A stretch of 64,000 nt of DNA from contig NZ_GG729935.1 in assembly GCF_000160135.1 (NCBI RefSeq), forward strand, positions 500,393 through 564,392, read 5' to 3'. The DNA is from Oribacterium sp. oral taxon 078 str. F0262 (GTDB taxonomy: Bacteria > Bacillota > Clostridia > Lachnospirales > Lachnospiraceae). This document shows positions 8,633 to 16,127 of this stretch, in pieces. The notes beneath the pieces are model-generated. The model was not told the DNA's origin and did no database searches. It saw nothing but the letters and a program-made list of their open reading frames with translations. The translations under genes were made by a program, and so were the position numbers. How positions within the stretch are numbered: position 1 is the stretch's first letter; each line of letters starts with the position of its first letter.

Positions 8633-9175
8633 TCACGAATTTTCGGAGTCCGGGAACTCCACAACGCCGATATACGGCAGGTTCCGATAGCGCTGGTCAT
8701 AGTCCAGCCCATACCCGACGACAAAGCGGTCCGGGATTGCAAAGCAGGAATAACGGACCGGGACATCCTGCAGCCGGCGGGAGGGCTTGTCGAGCAGCGT
8801 GCAGATCTCCAGGGAGCGGGGTCCCCTCTCAAGGAGAAGCTTCCTCAGGTGATTCAGCGTGGATCCCGTATCAATGATATCCTCCACGATCAATACCTCT
8901 CTCCCCATGAGAGGCTCATCCAGATCCTTCACGATCCGCACAATCCCCGAACTCTCCGTCCCGCTGCCATAGCTGGAAACCGACATGAAATCCATCGTGA
9001 GCCCTTCATTCTGAATTCGCTTTGCGAGCTCGCAGAGAAAGACCGCTCCCCCCTTTAAGATGCAGATCAAGTGAAGGGGTCTTCCCTTATAGTCACTGGA
9101 GATCTGAGCCGCCAGCTCCCGGATCCTTCTTTCGATGCTTTCCTCCGATATCAATTCCTTGATCCGCTCTCTCAT
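8633..9175 (-). CDS. hpt: Hypoxanthine-guanine phosphoribosyltransferase
   Basis: 180 residues, the usual length. The PRPP-binding signature VLIVEDIIDTGST is at about 94-106, the LKGGAVFL loop at 40-47 and the FVVGYGLDYDQRYRNLPYIG segment at the C-terminus, all diagnostic for HGPRT. It salvages hypoxanthine and guanine to IMP and GMP. Its start overlaps the tilS stop by four bases, and tilS-hpt order is conserved across Firmicutes, so translational coupling is likely. Confidence 0.96.
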   Translation of the reverse strand: MRERIKELISEESIERRIRELAAQISSDYKGRPLHLICILKGGAVFLCELAKRIQNEGLTMDFMSVSSYGSGTESSGIVRIVKDLDEPLMGREVLIVEDIIDTGSTLNHLRKLLLERGPRSLEICTLLDKPSRRLQDVPVRYSCFAIPDRFVVGYGLDYDQRYRNLPYIGVVEFPDSENS

Positions 9176-10227
9176 CGCTTTTTTCTCCCTTTCATACTCA
9201 GAACCTCCGAATGCCGGAGAAGCCGAAGCTCCTTTCCCCGGATATCCGCCGTGATTTTCTCCGGAAGATCCAGATGCGCCCCGTTCCCGCTGAAAAGAAG
9301 GCGGTCCAGTGCGTCAAAATGTACCGCCCCCCAGTCCTTTCTTCCGGGAGAAAGACGCTCCGACATAAGAAGAAGAAGCGTCCTTCGGAGGATAGGCCGG
9401 AGCGGGCGGAGGGAAAGGACAGAGATCCGAAATCCCCAAAGCTCTCCGCCTTCAAGGAGCTCCTCCCCCTCTTTTCTGAAAATCTCCTCTGCCCTCTCCA
9501 AAAGAAGGTCCTCGGCCTCTCCGATGAGCTCCGCCGTCCGGAGTATATGAGGAAGCGCTCCGGCATTCAGCCTCTCCGCCTCCGGGAGGATCCGCTCCCG
9601 GATCCGGTTCCTGGCATAGGATAGATCCCGGTTCGTGGAATCCTCCCGGTGCGCGATGCCTTTCTCCGAAAGCTCCGATAGGATTTCCTCCTTCAGGATC
9701 GGGAGCAGGGGGCGGATGATGCCGTCCTTCTCCGCCTCCATGCCCCGGAGACCCCGGAGACCGCTCCCCCGGAAAAGATGATAGAGCACGGTCTCCGCCT
9801 GGTCATTTCCATGCTGCGCTACAGCGATCTTTCCCCTGCCGCCCGCTCTCTCGGGAGCCTTATCCATGATCTCACTGAGGCAGTCCCGAAGGCTTCGGTA
9901 GCGAAGCAGCCTCGCCCCCTCCTCAAGCCCCAGGTGATGCTTCCGGGAAAACTCCGGGACATTGACGAAAATCCCGTGAAAGGGGATCTTAAAGCGCTCT
10001 GCGATCTCCCGGCTGAATTCCAGATCCCGCTCCGCCTCCTTCCCCCGGATCCCGTGCTGCACATGGGCGGCATGGAGAGAGAAGGAAAGCTCTCCCCGCA
10101 GCTTTTCCAGGATAAGGAGAAGATAGACGGAGTCCGCACCGCCGGAGAGAGCGAGCAAAATCGTGTCTCCCGCTCCGATCAGTCTCCTCTCCCGGATAAA
10201 GCGCTCTACCTTCTCCCCTGTTTTCAT
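9172..10227 (-). CDS. tilS: tRNA(Ile)-lysidine synthase
   Basis: 351 residues. The PP-loop ATP pyrophosphatase motif SGGADS is at 28-33, followed by HAAHVQHGIRG and VAQHGNDQAETVLYHLFRGSGLRGL, the TilS signature. It modifies the anticodon wobble cytidine of tRNA-Ile(CAU) to lysidine, an essential step. It is about 100 residues shorter than many TilS proteins, so the C-terminal TilS domain appears reduced or absent. It sits between divIC (96-base gap) and hpt (four-base overlap). Confidence 0.94.
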   Translation of the reverse strand: MKTGEKVERFIRERRLIGAGDTILLALSGGADSVYLLLILEKLRGELSFSLHAAHVQHGIRGKEAERDLEFSREIAERFKIPFHGIFVNVPEFSRKHHLGLEEGARLLRYRSLRDCLSEIMDKAPERAGGRGKIAVAQHGNDQAETVLYHLFRGSGLRGLRGMEAEKDGIIRPLLPILKEEILSELSEKGIAHREDSTNRDLSYARNRIRERILPEAERLNAGALPHILRTAELIGEAEDLLLERAEEIFRKEGEELLEGGELWGFRISVLSLRPLRPILRRTLLLLMSERLSPGRKDWGAVHFDALDRLLFSGNGAHLDLPEKITADIRGKELRLLRHSEVLSMKGRKKR

Positions 10228-10323
10228 CCGCTGTCCTTCACCGCATGGCCCGGATCTTCACCTAGAGCAGAGAAAGAGGAAGGTTAGATTCGCCTTCCTC
10301 TTTCTGTCCCGTCTATGCTTTTC

Positions 10324-10629
10324 TCAATTCTCAGGCTTGACGATAATTTCATCCGGCATCTTCAGGCCGAAGATTTCTCTCGCCTTCTCGATGATATATT
10401 CCCGGGTTTTCACATAATCCTTTTTTTTACTCAGCTCTGCGGCGCGAAGCTCCTCTTCCTTCAGTTCCGCATCGAGACTCTCTTCCAGCTGCTGATAATC
10501 CCTGCATTTTTCCCGGAGACCGGAGCTTCGGTAAGAGACGATCAGCGCCAGAGAAGCAACAACCGCAAGGATCCCGATCATAGCGATCCGACTCGCAGGT
10601 CTCTCTTCTCTTTTCGCAGACTTTCTCAT
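10324..10629 (-). CDS. divIC: Septum formation initiator, DivIC/FtsB family
   Basis: 101 residues: a short basic cytoplasmic N-terminus, one membrane helix (about 16-33, IAMIGILAVVASLALIVS), and an extracellular coiled coil (about 40-80, rich in Glu and Leu), ending with the IIEKAREIFGLKMPDEIIVKPEN segment typical of DivIC. It stabilises the FtsL-FtsB-type division subcomplex. Its start overlaps rqcP by four bases (ATGA). Confidence 0.9.
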   Translation of the reverse strand: MRKSAKREERPASRIAMIGILAVVASLALIVSYRSSGLREKCRDYQQLEESLDAELKEEELRAAELSKKKDYVKTREYIIEKAREIFGLKMPDEIIVKPEN

Positions 10630-10865
10630 AGATAGCGAAACAGCTCCGACGCCTCCTCCTTCCGAATACTATCCGCCACCGATAAAACCTCCGCGCGCAC
10701 GGATTTTTCTCCGAAACGGATCTCCAGGATATCCCCGGCCTTGACCTCATAGGATGCTCTCTGGGCTTTTCCATTTACGGAAACCCTTCCCGCATCACAG
10801 GCCTCGTTCGCCACAGTGCGGCGCTTGATAAGCCTCGATACCTTCAGGTATTTATCCAATCTCAT
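10626..10865 (-). CDS. rqcP: S4-domain RNA-binding protein, RqcP type
   Basis: 79 residues consisting of a single S4 domain: MRLDKYLKVSRLIKRRTVANEACDAGRV, then VNGKAQRASYEVKAGDILEIRFG. This length and its place directly between hup and divIC match YabO/RqcP, a factor that works with RqcH on obstructed 50S subunits to add C-terminal alanine tails. It starts three bases after the hup stop. Confidence 0.9.
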   Translation of the reverse strand: MRLDKYLKVSRLIKRRTVANEACDAGRVSVNGKAQRASYEVKAGDILEIRFGEKSVRAEVLSVADSIRKEEASELFRYL

Positions 10866-10868
10866 GAA

Positions 10869-11141
10869 TCAGTTGATCCTATCCTTCAGCGCCTTTCCGG
10901 CCTTGAACCTCGGTGCCTTGGATTCCGCGATCTTCATGGTCTCACCGGTCCTCGGGTTCCTTCCCTCTCTTGCGGCCCTCTTGGAAACCTCAAAGGTTCC
11001 AAAGCCAATCAGCTGAACCTTCTCGTCCTTCTCCAGGGACTCGGAAATCGAATCGAAGACAGCCTTCACTGCAGCCTCCGCATCCTTCTTGGAAAGCTCG
11101 GCTTTCTTAGCGACTGCTGCTACCAAATCCATTCTATTCAT
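10869..11141 (-). CDS. hup: HU family DNA-binding protein
   Basis: 90 residues from the ATG at 11141, chosen because GGAGG lies eight bases upstream and the protein then begins [21 protein letters not shown], the usual HU start. The DNA-binding arm [22 protein letters not shown] is intact. HU compacts and bends DNA as a dimer. A consensus promoter lies about 105 bases upstream. Confidence 0.96.
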   Translation of the reverse strand: MNRMDLVAAVAKKAELSKKDAEAAVKAVFDSISESLEKDEKVQLIGFGTFEVSKRAAREGRNPRTGETMKIAESKAPRFKAGKALKDRIN

Positions 11142-11245
11142 TATCATTTCCTCCATGGGTACCGCGGAACTGCTGCTTCTTCTGAAATCTCCGTCGGCAT
11201 TTTCTTTCCTTGGGGACAGAGCTTCCCCTCTCCCTGCACGTTTGC

Positions 11246-11274
11246 ATTATAGCTTTGGAGAGGCGGTCTGTCAA
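11246..11274 (-). promoter_or_regulatory. Consensus sigma-A promoter of the hup operon
   Basis: On the minus strand: TTGACA (11269-11274), a 17-base spacer, and TATAAT (11246-11251). Both hexamers are perfect, predicting a very strong promoter, as expected for HU and the downstream rqcP-divIC-tilS-hpt genes. Confidence 0.88.
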
Positions 11275-11289
11275 CAAAGACAGGGGCTT

Positions 11290-11919
11290 TTATTCCCCTC
11301 CATGGAGAAGCGGAGAGAGCTGCTTATAGATCAGGAAGGTGATGAGCACATCGACCATCCCCTTCGCAAAGGTAAAGGGCAGATTGAAGATAAGAAGAGA
11401 TTGGAAGATGCTCTTTACGGACGGAAGAATCGCCTGATAGGCGGCCAGAATCGTCTCCTTCGGCATGAAGTTATAGTAGACCGGATAGACCACATAGAGA
11501 TTCGACGGCAGAGAGAAGAGCGCCATCGCCGCGGCTCCGCTGACGGAAGCGAAAATCGCCCCCCGCTTCGTCTTATTCCGCTGATACAAAAATCCCGATA
11601 CTCCCACAAAAACCGCCCCGAGCAAAAAGTTCGAGAGCTCTCCCACACCGAAGCTCCCGGAGCTTATGCCATGCAAAGCATTCTTGATGAACTCGATGAG
11701 GATCCCGTAGAGCGGCCCGAGGGCGAAAGCCCCGATGAGCGCCGGGAGATCCGAGAAGTCGAACTTGATAAAGCTTGGAATGAGAAGCGGGAGCGGAATT
11801 TCGATCAGCATGAGAAGATAGGCGATCGCGGACAAAATCCCCGCCGCTGTGACCCTCCTCGCGCTTTCCCTGCCTCTCATAAAATACTCGCTCTTTCGAA
11901 TGCTGCTCTCTTCCTTCAT
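11290..11919 (-). CDS. ribU: ECF transporter S component for riboflavin
   Basis: 209 residues with about six membrane helices. The motif IKFDFSDLPALIGAFALGP (residues about 50-68) and the following GILIEFIKNALH are typical of RibU substrate-capture subunits, which work with a shared EcfA-EcfA'-EcfT module encoded elsewhere. The assignment to riboflavin is strengthened by the FMN riboswitch in the leader. RBS GGAGAAGG lies just before the ATG. Confidence 0.93.
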   Translation of the reverse strand: MKEESSIRKSEYFMRGRESARRVTAAGILSAIAYLLMLIEIPLPLLIPSFIKFDFSDLPALIGAFALGPLYGILIEFIKNALHGISSGSFGVGELSNFLLGAVFVGVSGFLYQRNKTKRGAIFASVSGAAAMALFSLPSNLYVVYPVYYNFMPKETILAAYQAILPSVKSIFQSLLIFNLPFTFAKGMVDVLITFLIYKQLSPLLHGGE

Positions 11920-12104
11920 AGGACCTTCTCCTTTCCGTTCCCGGCCGGAGGCCGGGAAATCCCCGCGCCCCGAGGCAGTCTCATCAGCGGACTGCCCTAC
12001 AGGCGCATTTCACTTCGAGAAGCCTCTCCTTTCCGCAGAAAAGGTTCCGCAGAAAACGATACTCCGCTCCCCATTCTTCAGATCCTCGAAAAGGTCCTGT
12101 CCCA

Positions 12105-12136
12105 AAAAGGCAAACGCCCCGGGATTTCCCGGGGCG
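12105..12136 (-). terminator. Expression-platform terminator of the FMN riboswitch
   Basis: A nine-base-pair GC-rich hairpin (CGCCCCGGG / CCCGGGGCG, loop of four, 12115-12136) is followed on the minus strand by a T-rich run (TTTGCCTTTTTG). It lies between the aptamer and ribU, so FMN binding would favour early termination. Confidence 0.8.
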
Positions 12137-12153
12137 AAGACTTTAAAAAACAT

Positions 12154-12268
12154 GAACTCTTCTTCCGTCCAGACTATACTGTTGGTACCGGAGTCGCACC
12201 GGTTCAGCTGCTCTCGCAGGTCGCGGACTTTACCGCCAGTGGGGAATCGCACCCCGCCCTGAAGATGA
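12154..12268 (-). promoter_or_regulatory. FMN riboswitch (RFN element)
   Basis: Reading the minus strand, the conserved blocks appear in order: ATCTTCAGGGCGGGGTG at the start, CCCCACTGGCGGTAAAGTCC, GCGACC, the GGTGCGACTCCGGTACC arm, and TATAGTCTGGACGGAAGAAG at the end. These are the signature segments of the six-helix FMN aptamer. The element precedes a terminator and ribU. Confidence 0.95.
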
Positions 12269-12272
12269 TTTT

Positions 12273-12301
12273 ATTGTAACGCAAAAGGCCGGAAAATGCA
12301 A
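12273..12301 (-). promoter_or_regulatory. Promoter of the ribU riboswitch transcript
   Basis: Minus strand TTGCAT (12296-12301), 17-base spacer, TACAAT (12273-12278), placing the transcript start just before the FMN aptamer. Confidence 0.75.
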
Positions 12302-12439
12302 TTTGGCTTTTCTTTCTTTCCGACGGCATTGCTGAGAGAAGCGGCCGCGCGCAATGCCCCCGCCCTCCCGCCGGCTGAAGCCGAGACGTCTATAGCGCCA
12401 TGTGATCGTCTCCCCGCCGGCTATATCCAAGGCGTCTTT

Positions 12440-12558
12440 GCCGCCGGGCGATTGTCCTCTCGCTGAGCGGAGCCGCATCATCCGCGCCGCCGGGCGATTG
12501 TCCTCCCGCTGAGCGGAGCCGCATCATCCGCGCCGCCGGGCGCTCGTTCTCCCGCCGC
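12440..12558. repeat. 46-base GC-rich tandem repeat
   Basis: Two almost identical 46-base units (12440-12485 and 12486-12531) that begin GCCGCCGGGCGATTGTCCTC are followed by a third, truncated and diverged copy from 12532. The preceding 80 bases contain looser relatives (CCGCCGGC blocks). The tract fills the gap between the DUF4127 stop and the ribU promoter; no gene is seen here. Confidence 0.8.
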
Positions 12559-12574
12559 TTGAATCCAGGGCCGC

Positions 12575-14131
12575 TCAGTCCTCTTCTCCCAGCCCGCAGT
12601 CCAGGGAGAAGTACCAGGCGCCGTCCCAGTGAAAGCGAAGGTCCCGGAGAGAGAGCTTCTTCCCCTTCAGCATCCCTGACAGCTTCTCCATGAGGAGAGC
12701 CCGAAGCCTTTCCAGAAAATACTCTCTCGCCTCCGCCGCATTTTCCCCAAGATGATAGGGATCCACCCGCTCTCCCTCGCTCCGACACTTTTCCACGAAA
12801 TCTCTCAGCACATTGGCCTGGCAGAGCCAGTCCGCCGTGAGGGCTCTCCCGAGAAAACAGTCCGACACCTCCTTTTGCCGTTTCATGCCGGAGAAGTCTC
12901 GATAATAGGCCGCGATGAGGAGCTGGGCGATCACCGTCCCATTGCTGTTCTCCGCCGTGTTCCAGCCCGCAAAGGCGCTGATCCTGTCCTGAAGTCCCAT
13001 CTTCACCATGAGATCCATGAAAAGATTGTCGGCTCCGTTCGCCATCGCGACATCAGAAAGCCCCACGGCCCTTTGATATCTTTTCTTATAATATTCAATA
13101 TAGCGGAGAAGCTCCAGCGGGTTCATGCTGTTTCGGAAGCGAAGATCCGCCTTCTCCTGCTCCATGGCCTCGAGCTGTCCCACCCCGGAGGCGTGAACGG
13201 CGAGCATACAGTCCGAATCCGAGGCCGCGTCGGCTGTAAGCGCTCCCGCAGACAGAAGCTGCCATCGGATGCTCTCCCCGAGAGCCCGGTCCTCATATTT
13301 CGGAATCATGGCCGCAGCGCTGAGGGAGGAGAAGCGCAGATAGACAGACGGCGTCCAGCCGACCTCCAGATTAAAGATCCTCGCAAAGAGAACAGAGCCC
13401 GCTTCATCCGCACCCGGATAGATATAGGCCCGGTCAAAAAGCCTCTCCTCCCGGAGCTTCTCCTGAATCAGCTTCTGGTCCGATGCCGCATAGCCGTACT
13501 CCGCCGTATCATCCTTCGGAATCGTGAGCGTATCGAAGACCCCGTCCCGGAGAAGGCATATGCTCCTCAGGTTCATCGAAAGATCCAGCTTCCTCCGGCG
13601 GAGGAAATCCTCCAGATATCGCTCCGGAATCTTCCCCTTCAGTAAGGGAAGCTCTGCCCTCTCCTCCTCCGCCGCCTCTCCTCTCTCCAGCTTATCCAGG
13701 AGATATCCATATCTCCAGATCAAATAGCCGTAGTCCGCCCAGTAATCCGGGTCCTCCTGGGCGCTGTTGTAGGCGGCGGCTCTTGCGACGAGATGAAGCG
13801 CATGGATCTTAAGACCCGGTGCCCTCCTTCTAAGCTCCGAAAAGCGCCGCATCCTCTCCTCACAGCTCTCCATCCCCTCCTCATGGATCCGGGAGCCGAT
13901 CAGATTTCCGTAGAGGAGAGTGTCCACAGAGAGGATCGCATAGCTGCATTCCTCCGCGTGGAGGAAGATCCAGTCCCAGATCTTCTCCCGCTCCGCCGCC
14001 CTTTTCAAGCTGCCCATCAGAGCCCGCTCCGGGCGGAGGATGCTGAGACAGTCCGTCATCAGACTCAGCTGATAGGGAAAATCATAATTGCAGTCCCGAT
14101 CGTCGAGGGGAACATATAATACTTTTTTCAT
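12575..14131 (-). CDS. DUF4127 family protein in a sugar-transport operon
   Basis: 518 residues, no signal peptide. The start VLYVPLDDRDCNYDFPYQL and the segment SVDTLLYGNLIGSRIHEEG are the DUF4127 hallmarks; later DSDCMLAVHASGVGQ and SDVAMANGADNLFMDLM fit the same family. The function of DUF4127 is not established. It begins 53 bases after the last permease gene of an ABC sugar importer on the same strand, suggesting a role in handling the imported sugar. The C-terminal ~120 residues look like a separate helical domain. Confidence 0.85.
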   Translation of the reverse strand: MKKVLYVPLDDRDCNYDFPYQLSLMTDCLSILRPERALMGSLKRAAEREKIWDWIFLHAEECSYAILSVDTLLYGNLIGSRIHEEGMESCEERMRRFSELRRRAPGLKIHALHLVARAAAYNSAQEDPDYWADYGYLIWRYGYLLDKLERGEAAEEERAELPLLKGKIPERYLEDFLRRRKLDLSMNLRSICLLRDGVFDTLTIPKDDTAEYGYAASDQKLIQEKLREERLFDRAYIYPGADEAGSVLFARIFNLEVGWTPSVYLRFSSLSAAAMIPKYEDRALGESIRWQLLSAGALTADAASDSDCMLAVHASGVGQLEAMEQEKADLRFRNSMNPLELLRYIEYYKKRYQRAVGLSDVAMANGADNLFMDLMVKMGLQDRISAFAGWNTAENSNGTVIAQLLIAAYYRDFSGMKRQKEVSDCFLGRALTADWLCQANVLRDFVEKCRSEGERVDPYHLGENAAEAREYFLERLRALLMEKLSGMLKGKKLSLRDLRFHWDGAWYFSLDCGLGEED

Positions 14132-14184
14132 CGCGCGCCTCTCCTTAGGCCCTGCTCCTTAAAGCTCCCTTTCCGAAATCCTCC

Positions 14185-15021
14185 TCAGCCCTTTAAACCG
14201 GAGGTGGAAATCCCATCCATCAGATATCTTTGGCAGAAAAGGAAGACCAGCAGAATCGGCAGCATAAAAAGCGCCGTCGCCGCCATCATTCCCGCCCAGT
14301 CCACTGTGTGCTCATTCATATAGGAATAAAGTCCCAGGGAAAGTGTGTAGTGATCGCTCCTGTTCGCATAGAGCAAGGGCCCCATAAAGTCGGAAAAGGT
14401 ATACATGAAGCTGAAGATGGTGATGGTGGCAAGCCCCGGGCGGGAGAGCGGAAGGATCACGGAGCGAAAGATCCTGAGCCGCCCCGCGCCGTCGATCTCC
14501 GCGGCCTCCATCAGCTCATCGGGTATGGTCAGCATGAACTGGCGGAGGAGCACGATATAAAAGGGATAGCCGCAGAAGGCGGGGATGATGAGCGGCCAGA
14601 AGCTCCCGGTCAGATGCAGAAGCGTCCAGAGCCGATAGAGCGGGACCATCGTCACCGTATAGGGAATCATCATGCTGGAGAGAATGATGCCGAAGAAAAG
14701 CTCCCTTCCTCTCCAGCGGATCTTTGAGAGGGAAAAGGCGACCAGCGGTGTGCTGAATAAGGTCCCGAGCACATTCATTCCGCTGACCCAGATCGTATTC
14801 GCGAAATATCTCCAGTAGGGGATCTGCGCGAAGACCTTCCGGAAATTTTCAAATGCAAAGTGCTCCGGCCAGAGTCCGCGCGAGCTGTCAAAGATCCTCT
14901 CATTCGTCTGAAAAGCGGAGGAGAGCATGATGAGAAGCGGGAAAAGAAAAATCACGGCCGCAAGCAGCACAAGAATCGTCGGAAGCAGCCGGGAAAATCC
15001 CGCAGCAGACTTTTTAAGCAT
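14185..15021 (-). CDS. Carbohydrate ABC transporter permease, MalG type
   Basis: 278 residues from the ATG at 15021, preceded by GGGGAGGAG; the longer open frame upstream runs through the neighbouring permease gene and is not coding. Six membrane helices and the EAA loop ELMEAAEIDGAGRLRIFRSVILPLSRPG that contacts the ATPase are clear. Pairs with the permease encoded immediately upstream. No ATPase gene is in the cluster, so a shared MsmK/UgpC-type ATPase is implied. Confidence 0.93.
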   Translation of the reverse strand: MLKKSAAGFSRLLPTILVLLAAVIFLFPLLIMLSSAFQTNERIFDSSRGLWPEHFAFENFRKVFAQIPYWRYFANTIWVSGMNVLGTLFSTPLVAFSLSKIRWRGRELFFGIILSSMMIPYTVTMVPLYRLWTLLHLTGSFWPLIIPAFCGYPFYIVLLRQFMLTIPDELMEAAEIDGAGRLRIFRSVILPLSRPGLATITIFSFMYTFSDFMGPLLYANRSDHYTLSLGLYSYMNEHTVDWAGMMAATALFMLPILLVFLFCQRYLMDGISTSGLKG

Positions 15022-15035
15022 TCTGATCTCCTCCC

Positions 15036-15944
15036 CTATTTTTCGTCCACAAAGCGGCCGCCGATCCGGGTAAAGGCGACGCTGAACAAAAGCACAGCCA
15101 GAAAGAGAATCCAGGCCATCGCCGAGGCGGTCCCCATTTTCAGCCTGGAAAAGGCATTCTGAAAGAGATAGAGCGGATACATGAGAAGGCTGTTCCCTCT
15201 CCCGGCTTCCGCGCCGCTGCTCAGATTGCCGGACTGCGCACTGCACAGGATATAGACCTGGGTGAAATACTGCGTGGCATTGATGATCGAAAGCACGATC
15301 TGGTAGAGAAGGACATGCGCGATCCCGGGGATTGTGACATAGCAAAACTGCCTCCACATTCCCGCCCCGTCCAAAGAGGCCGCCTCGTAGAGCTCCGCCG
15401 GAATATCCCCCATCGCCGCAAGGAGGATGACGATGGTCGCGCCGATCCCCCAGCTGCTCATAAGGACAAGAGCCGGAATCGCGGCCTTCGGATCCCCGAG
15501 CCAGTTCACACCCGGAATCCCAAACAGCTTCAGAAAACGGTTCAGATAACCGCTCAGGGGATCCAGTATGATGATCCAGACCATGGTGGAGGCCACGGCC
15601 GGAAAGATCGAGGGGAGGAAAAATACAGAGCGGAAGAAGCCCTTTCCGATCCTGAGAGGCTTTAAAAGAAGAGCGAGAAGCAGAGAAAGCGAGATGGAGA
15701 CCGGCACAAAAAGCGCGGTATAGTAGAGCGTATTCTGTATGCTCTTCCAAAAAAGCTTATCGTGGAAAAGGGAAGTATAATTCCTCATGCCGACAAATAC
15801 CGGGGCCTTCACGGCGCTGAAATCCGTAAGGCTGTAGTAGGCCGACATCAGAATCGGATAGAGGCTGAAGCAGGCGAACCCGATCAGCCACGGAAGCAAA
15901 AAGAGGAGTCCCTCCCGCTCCGCTCTCTTCTCCCTTTTCCTCAT
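15036..15944 (-). CDS. Carbohydrate ABC transporter permease, MalF type
   Basis: 302 residues; ATG at 15944 follows GGAGGG. Begins with a basic N-terminus, then LLFLLPWLIGFACFSLYPILMSAYYSLTDF, typical of MalF/UgpA-like permeases. The EAA loop ELYEAASLDGAGMWRQFCYVTIPG is present. It lies 14 bases before the MalG-type gene and about 180 bases after the binding-protein gene. Confidence 0.93.
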   Translation of the reverse strand: MRKREKRAEREGLLFLLPWLIGFACFSLYPILMSAYYSLTDFSAVKAPVFVGMRNYTSLFHDKLFWKSIQNTLYYTALFVPVSISLSLLLALLLKPLRIGKGFFRSVFFLPSIFPAVASTMVWIIILDPLSGYLNRFLKLFGIPGVNWLGDPKAAIPALVLMSSWGIGATIVILLAAMGDIPAELYEAASLDGAGMWRQFCYVTIPGIAHVLLYQIVLSIINATQYFTQVYILCSAQSGNLSSGAEAGRGNSLLMYPLYLFQNAFSRLKMGTASAMAWILFLAVLLFSVAFTRIGGRFVDEK

Positions 15945-16127
15945 AGCTCCCTCCTTCTCTCTTTCCTTTATCAAAGCAAAGACTCCCTCAAAGAAACAGC
16001 AGACAAATCCCCCGCATCCCTTCGCCGCACAATATCGGTATCCCCTGCCGCTGACAAAATCCACGGCGGGCTTTGCAAATCCTGCAAAGGTTTCGAAATG
16101 CGGCGAAAGAGGATGCATCAGATCCGG

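Noticed and set aside
12390..12788. 132-codon minus-strand frame over the 46-base repeat
   Set aside because: It owes its length to the GC-rich repeat, overlaps the end of the DUF4127 gene and encodes a repetitive Arg/Gly-rich product.
15022..15750. Upstream extension of the MalG-type permease frame to 15750
   Set aside because: It runs through the MalF-type gene in another frame; the ATG at 15021 has a strong ribosome site and gives a normal protein length.
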